DNA of 64,000 nt from CBDUXT01 sp965371245 (GTDB taxonomy: Bacteria > Planctomycetota > Phycisphaerae > UBA1845), in contig CBDUXT010000020.1 of NCBI GenBank assembly GCA_965371245.1, positions 5,826 to 69,825 of the forward strand, written 5' to 3'. Both the position numbers and the translations under genes were made by a program. A model generated the notes under the pieces. That model did not search any database. It was not told the DNA's origin and saw nothing but the letters and a program-made list of their open reading frames with translations. Below, one piece after another: positions 16,780 to 25,642 of this stretch; positions within the stretch are counted from its first letter, which is position 1, and every line of letters begins with the position of its first letter.

Positions 16780-17771
16780 TCCAGGGCCGCATAGGTGAAG
16801 ATGATGTCCGCCCCCGCTCGGGCGATCGAGGTCAGCGCTTCGCTCATGCAGTCTCGTTCGTCCAGCCAACCCTTTCCCGCGGCCGCTTTGACCATCGCAT
16901 ACTCCCCGCTGACGTGGTAGGCCGCGATGGGCAGCTCCGTGCGCTCGCGCAGCTTGCAGATAATGTCCAGATAGGGCAGGGCCGGCTTGACCATCAGGAT
17001 GTCGGCCCCCTCGGCTTCATCCAGGGCGGCCTCGATCATCGCCTCACGGGCGTTGGCGGGGTCCATCTGATACGTCTTCTTATCGCCGGGCACACTGGCG
17101 GATTCCACCGGCGCCGATTCCAATGCCTCGCGGAAAGGTCCGTAGAACGCCGAGGCATACTTGGCGGTGTAGCTGAGAATGGCCGTCTCGGTGTGATCGG
17201 CCTCATCCAGCGCCGAGCGCATCGCACCCACCCGCCCGTCCATCATGTCGGACGGTGCCACCATGTCGGCACCAGCAGCCGCATGAACGACGGCCATCTT
17301 CGCCAGAACAAGCACGGTCTCGTCGTTGAGGATGACACCCTTCGGGCTGACCAGACCGTCGTGACCCAGGCTGGAATAGGGATCCAAGGCGACATCGGTG
17401 ATCACGCAGGCGCCCGGCACGGCTTTCTTGATCGCGCGAACGGCTCGGCAAAGCAGATTGTCGGGGTTGAGCGACTCCGCGGCGTCCGGGGTCTTCAGCA
17501 CCGGGTCGATGGCCGGGAAGAGCGCGAACGAACGAACCCCCAGCTCCATCGCGGATCGGCACTCGTCGATCGTTCGATCGATCGAGCACCGCGCGCGACC
17601 GGGCATGGCGTCGATCGGCTCAGACCGCCCGTTGCCTTCCGTGACAAACTGCGGAAGCACCAGCCGGTCCGGCGTCAGCCGCGTTTCCCGAACCAACGAT
17701 CGAATGACGCTGGTCCGGCGCATCCGCCGCGGCCGAGGGACCGATGGAATGAAATCGGACGGCGTAGTCAT
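16746..17771 (-). CDS. hemB: Delta-aminolevulinic acid dehydratase (porphobilinogen synthase)
   Basis: The product has 341 residues. I choose ATG 17771, with GGGAG upstream, over an in-frame start 13 codons earlier. VITDVALDPYSSLGHDGLV contains aspartates where zinc-type enzymes have cysteines, so this is the zinc-independent form using magnesium. The Schiff-base lysine lies in ILMVKPALPYLDIICKL; YHVSGEYAMVKAAAGKGWLD is also typical. It condenses two 5-aminolevulinates to porphobilinogen. It converges on and overlaps hemD. Confidence 0.96.
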   Translation of the reverse strand: MTTPSDFIPSVPRPRRMRRTSVIRSLVRETRLTPDRLVLPQFVTEGNGRSEPIDAMPGRARCSIDRTIDECRSAMELGVRSFALFPAIDPVLKTPDAAESLNPDNLLCRAVRAIKKAVPGACVITDVALDPYSSLGHDGLVSPKGVILNDETVLVLAKMAVVHAAAGADMVAPSDMMDGRVGAMRSALDEADHTETAILSYTAKYASAFYGPFREALESAPVESASVPGDKKTYQMDPANAREAMIEAALDEAEGADILMVKPALPYLDIICKLRERTELPIAAYHVSGEYAMVKAAAGKGWLDERDCMSEALTSIARAGADIIFTYAALDYARWWRESSA

Positions 17772-17931
17772 CGTGCAAACTCCCAGCGCATGGACCGGCT
17801 GGGGCACCACGCGGCCTCAGCCTTACTCATCACCTCTGCAAGATAGCGGGCACACCCACTACCCCGCAACGGCGCCGACGGTCAGCCCCGCGATGGGTGC
17901 GTGACACTTCCGGCGGCACGGGTACCCCGAC

Positions 17932-18007
17932 TCAGAGCCGCTGGCGCCAGCCTGCGGACTCTGGCGTCAGCATGTCACCGGGCTTCTGCCCGGTGCTCTG
18001 AAAACTG
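17932..18007. repeat. Dispersed repeat family R5, copy overlapping the 3' end of hemG
   Basis: Two short palindromes (one around GGCGCCAGCC, one CACCGGGC-TTCT-GCCCGGTG) and the tail GCTCTGAAAACTG are shared with 41733-41807. The second palindrome encodes the last residues and TGA stop of the hemG product, so the repeat forms the end of the gene. Confidence 0.75.
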
Positions 18008-19432
18008 CTCAACGCTGAGTCTGTCCCACAGCCCCGCTCGATCGTCCACGGGCCGCGCGTCGGCGATTTGCCCGGCCACCTCGACGCCAAGGCGTACGCA
18101 ATCGTTGAGCGAGACCCCGTCCAGATAGTTTCCGAGCAAGAAAAGCCCGGGGAGGGACGCGACCTCACTGCGCAATCGCGAAATCTTTTCCCGGTGCCCA
18201 ACGTGATACTGAGGGATCGCAGCCGGATAACGGCATACATCGACAAGCACCGGACTGCCCGACACGCCGAGGACGCTGCGAAGCGCGTCGAGCGAGGTCG
18301 ATAGCAGCTCGTCGTCGGTTCGCCCGACGGCTTCCAGATGGTGCGCTCCGCCGACGAAGACTCGAAGAAGCCGGTGGCCCGCCGGGGCGTGATGCGGAAA
18401 GATGCTATCGGCAAAGAGTGTTCCCATGAGCGGGAAATCGCGCTCGACTGCGGGGACGAGAAAGCCGAAGCCCTGGAGTGGATGGGCGATGTCCGCCGTG
18501 CGAAACCCGAGGTTCAACACGACCAGCGACGCGCTCTCGATCGACTCGAGTATTCGTGACGCCTCAGGTAGCAGCGGTTCCAGCAGCCGACCGGTCGCTC
18601 CGGCCGGTGACGCCAGTGCCAGGCGACGGCACCGGATGGATAAATCAGCTTGATCGCCACGCCGGAAGCGAACGGTGTATCCGTCGGTCTGGCGCTGTAT
18701 CCCAACGACGCGCGAACCAGTGTACACACACGGGCCCAGCCGTCGCCCGATGGCTTCGGTCAACGCGCCCAGCCCGCCGCCGATGCTGACCAGCCCACGC
18801 CACCGCCGGCGCCGCCCGGCACTCTTGCGGCGAAAGGCAGAGCCCAGCCCGAGCGCCACCAGGCTTCGCGTCTTTAAGTCAATTCGACCAACACCAGGGA
18901 AGCAGGCGCTCAGGCTCAGCCGGCTGCTGTCGCCGGCGAAGATGCCCGCGATGACCGCACTGACCATCCTGTCCGCGACCTGCCGCCCGAAGCGACGCGT
19001 CGCCGCCTGCTCGATCGTTTCTTCCTGGATGGGCGCGCGCCGGCTGCAACATATACCGGTCAACAGCCGAAGCCGGGCCGAGAACGAGAGCAACCCCGTG
19101 GTCATCAGCGAGATCGGATTGGAGGGCACGGCCAAGAGTCGCCCGGCTCGGTAGACGTATCGCCTTCGCGCCGCCTTGCTCGCGCCGACGATGTCCACCT
19201 CGTCGGCGAACTCGATCAACAGATCCTCGAACGCCGGGTGCCGAACGATGACGTTGAACGGCCCCTTCTCCAGAAGAAACCCGTCGCGTGACTCGCTGCG
19301 CATGCAGCCGCCCACCGAGTCCTCTGCTTCGAGCAGCCGCACATCGACGCCGGACCTGTGGAGGTGCCACGTCGCGGTCAGACCGCTGATGCCCCCGCCG
19401 ACGACCACCACATCGCACGTGGACTCATCCAT
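17975..19432 (-). CDS. hemG: Protoporphyrinogen/coproporphyrinogen oxidase, HemY-type flavoprotein
   Basis: The product has 485 residues. The N-terminus DVVVVGGGISGLTATWHL is the FAD-binding GxGxxG fold, followed by LEAEDSVGGCMRSESRDGFL; FLLGNYLDGVSLNDCVRLG near the end is the conserved C-terminal FAD motif. It is the HemY type, unrelated to E. coli HemG; the symbols hemY and hemG are both used. It oxidises protoporphyrinogen IX (or coproporphyrinogen III). It follows hemE by six bases. The final residues HRAEAR and the stop are encoded by a dispersed repeat. Confidence 0.93.
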   Translation of the reverse strand: MDESTCDVVVVGGGISGLTATWHLHRSGVDVRLLEAEDSVGGCMRSESRDGFLLEKGPFNVIVRHPAFEDLLIEFADEVDIVGASKAARRRYVYRAGRLLAVPSNPISLMTTGLLSFSARLRLLTGICCSRRAPIQEETIEQAATRRFGRQVADRMVSAVIAGIFAGDSSRLSLSACFPGVGRIDLKTRSLVALGLGSAFRRKSAGRRRRWRGLVSIGGGLGALTEAIGRRLGPCVYTGSRVVGIQRQTDGYTVRFRRGDQADLSIRCRRLALASPAGATGRLLEPLLPEASRILESIESASLVVLNLGFRTADIAHPLQGFGFLVPAVERDFPLMGTLFADSIFPHHAPAGHRLLRVFVGGAHHLEAVGRTDDELLSTSLDALRSVLGVSGSPVLVDVCRYPAAIPQYHVGHREKISRLRSEVASLPGLFLLGNYLDGVSLNDCVRLGVEVAGQIADARPVDDRAGLWDRLSVEQFSEHRAEAR

Positions 19433-19438
19433 CGTTGT

Positions 19439-20497
19439 TCATCCCGCAGCCGTCGGCGTCGAGGGAATAGAGGCCGTCGCCTTGCACGCGGAAACAAACC
19501 GCTGAACGTTCTCGAACGGCGTCTCGCGGAGCAAGCCGTGGCTGAGGTTCAGGATATGGCCCTGGCGATCGCCCGCAAGGACGCACGCCCGCACGGCCGC
19601 CTCGATCTCCTCGGGCGACCCCGCGGCCACGAGGTGATGATCGACGTTGCCCTGGAACGCCACGCGGTCGCCCACGCGCCGTTTGGCATCCGCCAGATCC
19701 ACGCAGGCGCCGAGGCTAAGCACGTCGGCACCGCTGCGGACCAGCCGCTCGACGTCCGGATGCTCCTTGGCGAAGAGGATGGTCGGGACGCGCCGGGCGA
19801 GTTTGTCGAAGATCTTGATCTGATAGGGAAGCGCGAACTCTTCGTACTCGGCCGGCGTGAGAAGATCGGCCATCGACTCGAAGAGTTGAACCGCGTCCGC
19901 CCCGGACTCGATCTGAAAGGCGAGGTACGCGGCCGTCATGTCGGCCAACCGATCGAGCAAGCGGTGGAACGTTCTTGAATCGTGCGCCATCATGGATCGG
20001 GTCAGCGCCGGCGCCGCGCCGGGGCTCTTCCCCTCGATCAGGAAGAACGCCAGCGTGAGCGGCGCGCCCGCGAACCCGAGCATGGGTAACTCATCGGCGA
20101 GCGCCTCGCGCACAATCCGCAAGGTGTCGGCCACGAACGCCAGCTCGGTCGCGGGGTCGAACAGACGCAGCGCCTCCACGTCGGCGGGCGTACGAACGCA
20201 TGGCTCGAGTACGGGGCCGGGGCGAAAAGCGAAGGGCGCGCCCATCGGGGCGAGCGGCGTGAGGATATCCTGGAAGATGATGATGGCGTCCACGCCGAGT
20301 CGCTTGGGCAAGAGCGATATCTCGGCGGCGGCATCCGGGTCACGGAATAGGTCTTCAAGCGGCCGACCGTCGCGCTCGCGCAGGCGAACATAGGCCGGGT
20401 CGGTTCGACCGGCCTGGCGCATCATCCAAACCGGTGTCCGCTCGGTGTGTTCCCGCCGGGCCGCTCGCAGAAGCAGGTCGTTGGTCAGAGTGCCCAC
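19439..20497 (-). CDS. hemE: Uroporphyrinogen decarboxylase
   Basis: The product has 352 residues, full length. The N-terminal signature PVWMMRQAGRTDPAYVRLRE (UROD motif) and the second signature GFAGAPLTLAFFLIEG are present. It removes the four acetate carboxyls of uroporphyrinogen III to give coproporphyrinogen III. It lies six bases upstream of hemG; hemN is 304 bases further upstream, so hemE-hemG may have their own promoter. LSHGLLRETPFENVQRFVSA near the C-terminus is typical (HGI-P-TP). Confidence 0.96.
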   Translation of the reverse strand: MGTLTNDLLLRAARREHTERTPVWMMRQAGRTDPAYVRLRERDGRPLEDLFRDPDAAAEISLLPKRLGVDAIIIFQDILTPLAPMGAPFAFRPGPVLEPCVRTPADVEALRLFDPATELAFVADTLRIVREALADELPMLGFAGAPLTLAFFLIEGKSPGAAPALTRSMMAHDSRTFHRLLDRLADMTAAYLAFQIESGADAVQLFESMADLLTPAEYEEFALPYQIKIFDKLARRVPTILFAKEHPDVERLVRSGADVLSLGACVDLADAKRRVGDRVAFQGNVDHHLVAAGSPEEIEAAVRACVLAGDRQGHILNLSHGLLRETPFENVQRFVSACKATASIPSTPTAAG

Positions 20498-20801
20498 GCG
20501 ATCCCCTTCCGTCGCTGCCCGAACCGAATTGAACCGCGCCGACCAGCCAGTACGTCTGCCGCTTCCGCGCCCCGAGCCGCGGGCTTTAGCCCGCGCGGTC
20601 TCGCGGCGATGGATGTATCCCTGGTGCTCTGTCGCGCCCTAGTTGACGGCTTTCGAGAGTGGCATGGGCAACCTTGTTTGCCCCTGTTGTAAACCCCGGG
20701 GTCACGGGCAAGCTGACGCTTGCCCATGGCACCCAACCATCGATCGATGTGCGACAGAGTAGTAACGCGGGCTAACCCGGCATACGACTGCGGGAAGTTC
20801 T
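20498..20801. other. hemN-hemE intergenic region containing two repeats
   Basis: This 304-base gap contains no convincing gene. It holds an R1 palindrome at 20574-20602 and, at 20659-20732, a long imperfect hairpin with ends GTGGCATGGGCAA and TTGCCCATGGCAC. That hairpin resembles the core of the elements at 43840-44006 and 53321-53479. Confidence 0.7.
20574..20602. repeat. Dispersed palindromic repeat, family R1
   Basis: GAGCCGCGGGCTTTAGCCCG followed by CGCGGTCT. The core CGCGGGCTTTAGCCCGCG forms a strong hairpin. Other copies are at 29362, 37043, 38745, 42483 and 63914, in both orientations. Confidence 0.85.
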
Positions 20802-22223
20802 CTAGGCGTTGGCCGAAAAACACGCCTGTTCCCCTTTGCAATAGGCCTGCTCGTCGAGGTAGGCGTCGAATACGGCCGCCACGTTGCGCATCAGCACGCG
20901 CCCGAGCGGTCGAGTCAGGCGAACCACGTCGGCCTCGTCCACCGTGACCAGCCCGTCGCGCTCGAGTTCCCGCATGATGGACATCTCTCGAGCGAAATAG
21001 TCGCTGAAGCAGACATCGAAGTGCGACTCCACATGGCACGGTTCGATCCGCGCGGCGCAGTACAGTTCGTTGATCACCGCCTGGCGGACGCGATCATCAA
21101 AGGTAAGGCGTTTGCCGCGCTCGACCGGGCTCTTTCCGCCTTCGATGCAGGCAACGTAGCGATCCAGCTCCTTGACGTTCTGCAGGAAGCCGACGTCCGG
21201 AAGATGGCTGATGGAGGACACGCCCGCTCCCAAGAGCCGCAGACCACCGCCGGTGGTCATGCCCTGGAAGTTTCGCTGTGTCGTTCCGTCGGCCATTCCT
21301 TTGGCCAGCGCCTCGTCGGCGCGTGCGAAGTGGTCGAGCCCGACGAACTGATACCCCGCCTCCTCGAACAGCGCCAGCCCGATCAGGAACATCTCCAGCT
21401 TGGCTTCGCTGTCGGGAAGCTTGGTGTAGTCCATGCCGCGCTGCGTGGCAATTTTTTCGGGTATTTGGGCGTAGTGGTAATAAGCGATACGGTCCGGCGA
21501 GAGCTGGATCGTCTGCTCCACCGTCTCGCGGATGGTGTCGGAGGTCTGATAGGGCATGCCGTAGATCAGGTCGAAGTTGACGCTGCCGAAGCCCAGCTCG
21601 CGACACTCGGAGACCACGTCGCGAACCATCTCGTAGGGCTGGATCCGTCGAACGTGTTTTTGAACCTGCTCGTCGAAATCCTGCACCCCCATGGAGACCC
21701 GGTTGAACCCCAGCCGACGCATGCAGCGAAGCCCTTTGGATGTGGTCGTCCGAGGATCGATTTCCATGGCGACTTCGGCATCACCCGCCACGTCGAAGGC
21801 ACTCATCACCGCGCCGTGGACCTGCTCGAGCTGCTCGACCGACAGATAGGTGGGGCTCCCACCTCCGTAATGGATCTGACGTAGCGGCCGGCGCTGGATC
21901 GAACCCGCCAGTCGGTGAATCTCGGTCACTAGTGCCGCCACGTACCGATCCGTCCGCCGGCTCGCTCCTTCAAAGTCACGGTGCTGAATGACCTTGTTAC
22001 AAGCGCAGAACTTGCACAGTGCCTCGCAAAAGGGGATGTGCAAATACAAGGACAGGTCGTACCCCGGGGCTTGCTTGTCGGCGTCGCGGATGATCGCGGC
22101 AGCGCCGTCGGCGTTCAGATCGTGCCACCAGGTTGGCATTGGATAGGACACGTGACGGGGCAACGACAGCCCGGCGTACCGGCGAAAGACTTCGATATCG
22201 ATGTCACCGATCGATGCGATCAT
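20802..22223 (-). CDS. hemN: Oxygen-independent coproporphyrinogen III oxidase (radical SAM)
   Basis: The product has 473 residues. I start at ATG 22223, which overlaps the stop of the upstream hemH-hemA fusion by four bases; an upstream in-frame extension of 33 codons is not needed. YLHIPFCEALCKFCACNK holds the radical-SAM cysteines (66, 70, 73) and Cys75, as in E. coli HemN. IHYGGGSPTYLSVEQL is the SAM-binding GGTP-like motif. It decarboxylates coproporphyrinogen III to protoporphyrinogen IX without oxygen, indicating heme synthesis under low oxygen. Confidence 0.95.
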   Translation of the reverse strand: MIASIGDIDIEVFRRYAGLSLPRHVSYPMPTWWHDLNADGAAAIIRDADKQAPGYDLSLYLHIPFCEALCKFCACNKVIQHRDFEGASRRTDRYVAALVTEIHRLAGSIQRRPLRQIHYGGGSPTYLSVEQLEQVHGAVMSAFDVAGDAEVAMEIDPRTTTSKGLRCMRRLGFNRVSMGVQDFDEQVQKHVRRIQPYEMVRDVVSECRELGFGSVNFDLIYGMPYQTSDTIRETVEQTIQLSPDRIAYYHYAQIPEKIATQRGMDYTKLPDSEAKLEMFLIGLALFEEAGYQFVGLDHFARADEALAKGMADGTTQRNFQGMTTGGGLRLLGAGVSSISHLPDVGFLQNVKELDRYVACIEGGKSPVERGKRLTFDDRVRQAVINELYCAARIEPCHVESHFDVCFSDYFAREMSIMRELERDGLVTVDEADVVRLTRPLGRVLMRNVAAVFDAYLDEQAYCKGEQACFSANA

Positions 22224-24565
22224 GGCGTGCCGCTCCCCACGGCGTCCGTGGCCAAGCCTTCCGGCGATGGGGGTGCGTGCCGTCGCGCCGTCCGGCCGTC
22301 CGGACCCATGGCGTAGGTGCATACGTTGTCCGTTGCCATCGACGCCGGAACTGGCTCGTCGGAGCCTCGAACGTGATTCTCAATCGCGGTCTCGACCGTC
22401 GCCACCGCCGACGCGAACCCATCCGCTCGGCACAGATCATCAGCGAAGGCGCTAACATGGTCTTCCAGTTGATCGGCGGCGAACAGCGTCACACCGGGCA
22501 ACACGGCCACACCATCGGTGGAACCAAACAGGTTGAAGTCGAAGATGGTCAACGGACGGTCCACCCAATCACGGGCGCCTTGGAGCTGCTGGGCACACAG
22601 GATCGGGTCATCCCGATCAACGCCAAAGACCACCACGTCGGCACTTTGAATACCGCGAAGAACCCGAGGCTCGCCGTACGATTGGACGCGGATCCGCCGC
22701 CCGTGGCCAATCGCCTTGCGCAGCAGCTTGACCTGCCCGCCATGCTTGTGCCCTCGGTAATAAAGGCTCAACTGTTTGTCGGGCACATCGAACTCATCCC
22801 GCAGGACGCGCAGCACCGAGGCCGACGTGGTCGAACCGCCCACCACCACGATCCGGCTGCGCGCCAAGTCCAGTCCCTCATCCTCGATGACACGCGACAG
22901 CGCCGCGAAGCAGTAGTCGGGAGCATACGCGCTCCAGGAAGACTCGTTTCGTAGCGTCCGCTGGAAGGAGCGTGCGTCGTCGGCCACCTGGTCGGTTAAC
23001 GTGCCGGCGGTCCCGGCGCGGCAGGCGAGCCGGTGGGCCGCGTCGAGCTGGTCCAACACGTCACGTTCACCGGGGAGCCCGCTGTTCAGACCCACGGAGG
23101 TCCGCAACAGATGATGCCACGCCTGGGCTCCCAAAAGCGTGTTGACGACGAGGCCTTCGGGCTCCGATTGACCAAAGAGCCAGCCGCGAACCGCGGCAAC
23201 CGCCTCGGCCCGCGCCTCGAGGTCGTCACGGTCGTCGAGCCAACCGTAGAGTTCAAACCGATGACAGGTGTTCCAAAGCCACGCCTCTTTGAGTCCCGCG
23301 TCATCCTGAATGGTCCGCAGCAGGCCGGGCACGGCGCACTGCGAGCGCTTCACGCCGCGAAGGCCTTCCACGGTGCTACCCGCCAGACGCGGTCCGCGAC
23401 CGGAACCCAATCGCGCATCGAGCGAAGCACCGACCATCAGGAACCCCCGCAAACTTCCGCGCGGTGATGCGACGTCCGGTCGAGTCGTCTGGGTGGAACG
23501 AACCTTCGGAACAGCGCAACCCATCGGCCTCGGTCCCCGTAGCACAAGCTGCTTGAGTGCCGAGATGAACCGGCTCGACGCGTTCAGGGCCGGACTGAGG
23601 AACAGTTCGCCGCCGGCGTCCTCGACCATCGCGCGGTAGCGGAGGTCGATCTCCTCGAGGGTCTCAAGGCAGTCGGTGGTGAAGCTGATCGGACAGATCA
23701 AGATGCGCTTCTCGCCGCCGCGGACCAACGCCCGCAGCACCTCGTCGGTGTAGGGCTTGAGCCACGCGACGGGGCCAAAGCGACTCTGATACGCCAGGGA
23801 CATTCTGTCGGGCGCCCAGCCCATGCGGTGGGCCACCAGGGCGGCGGTGCGCGCCACGTGCCGGGGGTAGGGATCACCCCGTTTGACGTAGGAGGTCGGC
23901 AACCCGTGCGTGGAAAAAAGCAGATAGGTGTCGTCCGGGGAAAGTCCGTGTGCCCCGGCGTACTCCTCGAGCAGTTCCGTCTGGGCGTTGACGTATCCGT
24001 GGTCGTCGTACCAGGTGGTCCGCACGGTGACGTCGAACTGCGGGCTCTCCCGCTTCAGATAATCGTACACCACCTGAAGCGCCGTCCCGGTCGTCGGCCC
24101 GCTGAACTGGGGATACATCGGCAGCACAACCAGGTGCCGGATGTCGGCGGCCTCGACCTCGCGCAGCGTCTCCACGATGCCGGGCCGGCCGTAGCGCATC
24201 GCCGAAAAAACCCGCCAGCCGCGCGGCAGTGCCGCTTCCACGGCCGTAGCCTGCGCGTCGGCGATCGTCTTGAGCGGAGAGCCCTCCTCCGTCCAGATGC
24301 GCCGGTACATTTCGGCTGAAGCCGGTGCGCGGAGCGTGGCGATCGTCCGACCCAGCGGTCCGGTCAGCCAGCCGAGCCCCTTGGGCAGGTGGATGACCGC
24401 CGGATCGCGGAGAAACTCGTTGAGGTACCGCCGCACGGCCGGTACCGACGGTTCGTCCGGGGTGCCGAGATTGATCAACATGACACCCCGTCGGCGCGAG
24501 GACGCCTCCTGCGTCTGCTCCGTGCGGGCCACGTCGCTTACCATCTGCGAAAGCAGTCTGTGCAT
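22220..24565 (-). CDS. Ferrochelatase fused to glutamyl-tRNA reductase (HemH-HemA fusion)
   Basis: The product has 781 residues in one uninterrupted frame. I start at ATG 24565 because GGAGAAAGG lies upstream. Residues about 28-340 are ferrochelatase: VMLINLGTPDEPSVPAVRRY, LLFSTHGLPTSYVKRGDPYP (His220) and ICPISFTTDCLETLEEID (Glu301). After a 30-residue linker, residues about 373-735 are a divergent glutamyl-tRNA reductase: WNTCHRFELYGW with the catalytic Cys434 (family STCNR-E-Y), LLRTSVGLNSGLPGERDVLD and a Rossmann segment RIVVVGGSTTSASVLRVL for NADPH. Ferrochelatase inserts iron as the last step of heme synthesis; the reductase makes glutamate-1-semialdehyde as the first committed step. 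The NADPH loop is atypical, so reductase activity is likely but unproven. A further tail of about 45 residues is low-complexity. Confidence 0.88.
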   Translation of the reverse strand: MHRLLSQMVSDVARTEQTQEASSRRRGVMLINLGTPDEPSVPAVRRYLNEFLRDPAVIHLPKGLGWLTGPLGRTIATLRAPASAEMYRRIWTEEGSPLKTIADAQATAVEAALPRGWRVFSAMRYGRPGIVETLREVEAADIRHLVVLPMYPQFSGPTTGTALQVVYDYLKRESPQFDVTVRTTWYDDHGYVNAQTELLEEYAGAHGLSPDDTYLLFSTHGLPTSYVKRGDPYPRHVARTAALVAHRMGWAPDRMSLAYQSRFGPVAWLKPYTDEVLRALVRGGEKRILICPISFTTDCLETLEEIDLRYRAMVEDAGGELFLSPALNASSRFISALKQLVLRGPRPMGCAVPKVRSTQTTRPDVASPRGSLRGFLMVGASLDARLGSGRGPRLAGSTVEGLRGVKRSQCAVPGLLRTIQDDAGLKEAWLWNTCHRFELYGWLDDRDDLEARAEAVAAVRGWLFGQSEPEGLVVNTLLGAQAWHHLLRTSVGLNSGLPGERDVLDQLDAAHRLACRAGTAGTLTDQVADDARSFQRTLRNESSWSAYAPDYCFAALSRVIEDEGLDLARSRIVVVGGSTTSASVLRVLRDEFDVPDKQLSLYYRGHKHGGQVKLLRKAIGHGRRIRVQSYGEPRVLRGIQSADVVVFGVDRDDPILCAQQLQGARDWVDRPLTIFDFNLFGSTDGVAVLPGVTLFAADQLEDHVSAFADDLCRADGFASAVATVETAIENHVRGSDEPVPASMATDNVCTYAMGPDGRTARRHAPPSPEGLATDAVGSGTP

Positions 24566-24709
24566 GTGCCCTTTCTCCCACGCGATGCGTTCGCGTTCGG
24601 AGGTGTGGATACCGCTGTCCGCGCCGCACGCGGGGCCGAAGACCACCGGTAGAATCAGCAGGGAAGCCCCGCCGTTTCTTGCGCACGGCGACACGGGACG
24701 AAGTACGGT

Positions 24710-25252
24710 TCAGGCGGGTGGGGCACGAAGTGAGAAGAGGCCGACGGCCAGCAGCCAGTCGTGAGGACGGACATCATCAACGCAGATGCCGTCCGTGGAA
24801 TGTGTGACAAGCTGGCGGCACTTGAACGGCGACGTTGCCGCGCCCAAAGCCTCGCCCAACGCCCGGCGGACCGGACGCAGGCTTGCCACCAGGCAGGTGG
24901 CAGCCACCAGCGCAGCCGTGTCGGCCACCAACGTCGGATCGTGGACGGGGCGCACCACGTCCACGTGCAACAACCCAACGACCATACAAATGGCCACGAT
25001 CGACCGGCGGTCCGTCGGCAACGGAAAGAAAGCCGGATCGTTGATCTTCAGGACGAAAAACAGCACGACCAGGGTCAGCCCGGCGCACCGGCCGACCGGC
25101 TCAAACGCGAAGCCGTTCGAAAAAAGCGCCTGCCACGCGCCCAAGAGCGCCGGAGCATGAGCCAGCGCCATCGTCAACCAGAGCAGACGCCGCATGTCCG
25201 GCAGGAACGATCGAAGACGGGCTGACAAGCTAGATGACACGTAGCCAATCAC
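24710..25252 (-). CDS. Hypothetical membrane protein upstream of hemH-hemA
   Basis: The product has 180 residues, starting at GTG 25252 or possibly ATG 25195. Four hydrophobic segments are visible (LLWLTMALAHAPALLGAWQA, AGLTLVVLFFVLKI, SIVAICMVVGLLHV and LVADTAALVAATCLVASL). No catalytic motif is recognised. It lies 144 bases upstream of the hemH-hemA fusion on the same strand and may be part of the heme operon, but a heme role is not shown by the sequence. Confidence 0.55.
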   Translation of the reverse strand: MIGYVSSSLSARLRSFLPDMRRLLWLTMALAHAPALLGAWQALFSNGFAFEPVGRCAGLTLVVLFFVLKINDPAFFPLPTDRRSIVAICMVVGLLHVDVVRPVHDPTLVADTAALVAATCLVASLRPVRRALGEALGAATSPFKCRQLVTHSTDGICVDDVRPHDWLLAVGLFSLRAPPA

Positions 25253-25519
25253 TTAGAGGGGACACATTACCGCGTACTGTCAACATCGGTCGCGTTCCCG
25301 GGAAACTCAAGGCATTCAGGCGCCACCCGCGGCGACGAACCCAAAGACGACGACCATCGTAACCCGCCCGCGGCGACCATGTCGAGCCATGCCCAGTGAG
25401 AACCCGATCGTAACCCGCCGGCAACCCCTGCTACCGGCGGACGACTGCGGGACACCGAGCAATTGTCGTGCCAAAAGTGGAAAGATAGGCTCGATCCGGC
25501 TAATCGAGCGGCGAGGGAA

Positions 25520-25642
25520 TCATGGGCCAACCCCGTCCATGAGTGCTTCCAGAACCCCAACCCGTTGATGAACATTCCAGAGAAACAAGAGCAAGCCCAG
25601 AATCGCGACGACGAGGATTCCTACCGTAGCCTTGTCCTTCAT
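25520..25642 (-). CDS. Small single-span membrane peptide (40 residues)
   Basis: A short frame begins at ATG 25642, overlapping the TGA of the preceding gene (ATGA), and ends at TGA 25522-25520. The peptide starts MKDKATVGILVVAILGLLLF and then LWNVHQRVGVLEALMDGVGP. One strong membrane helix (residues 6-22) is followed by a short amphipathic tail, topology presumably N-in. GGAG lies nine bases upstream inside the previous gene. The stop-start overlap and ideal transmembrane composition argue that it is real. Function is unknown. Confidence 0.65.
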   Translation of the reverse strand: MKDKATVGILVVAILGLLLFLWNVHQRVGVLEALMDGVGP

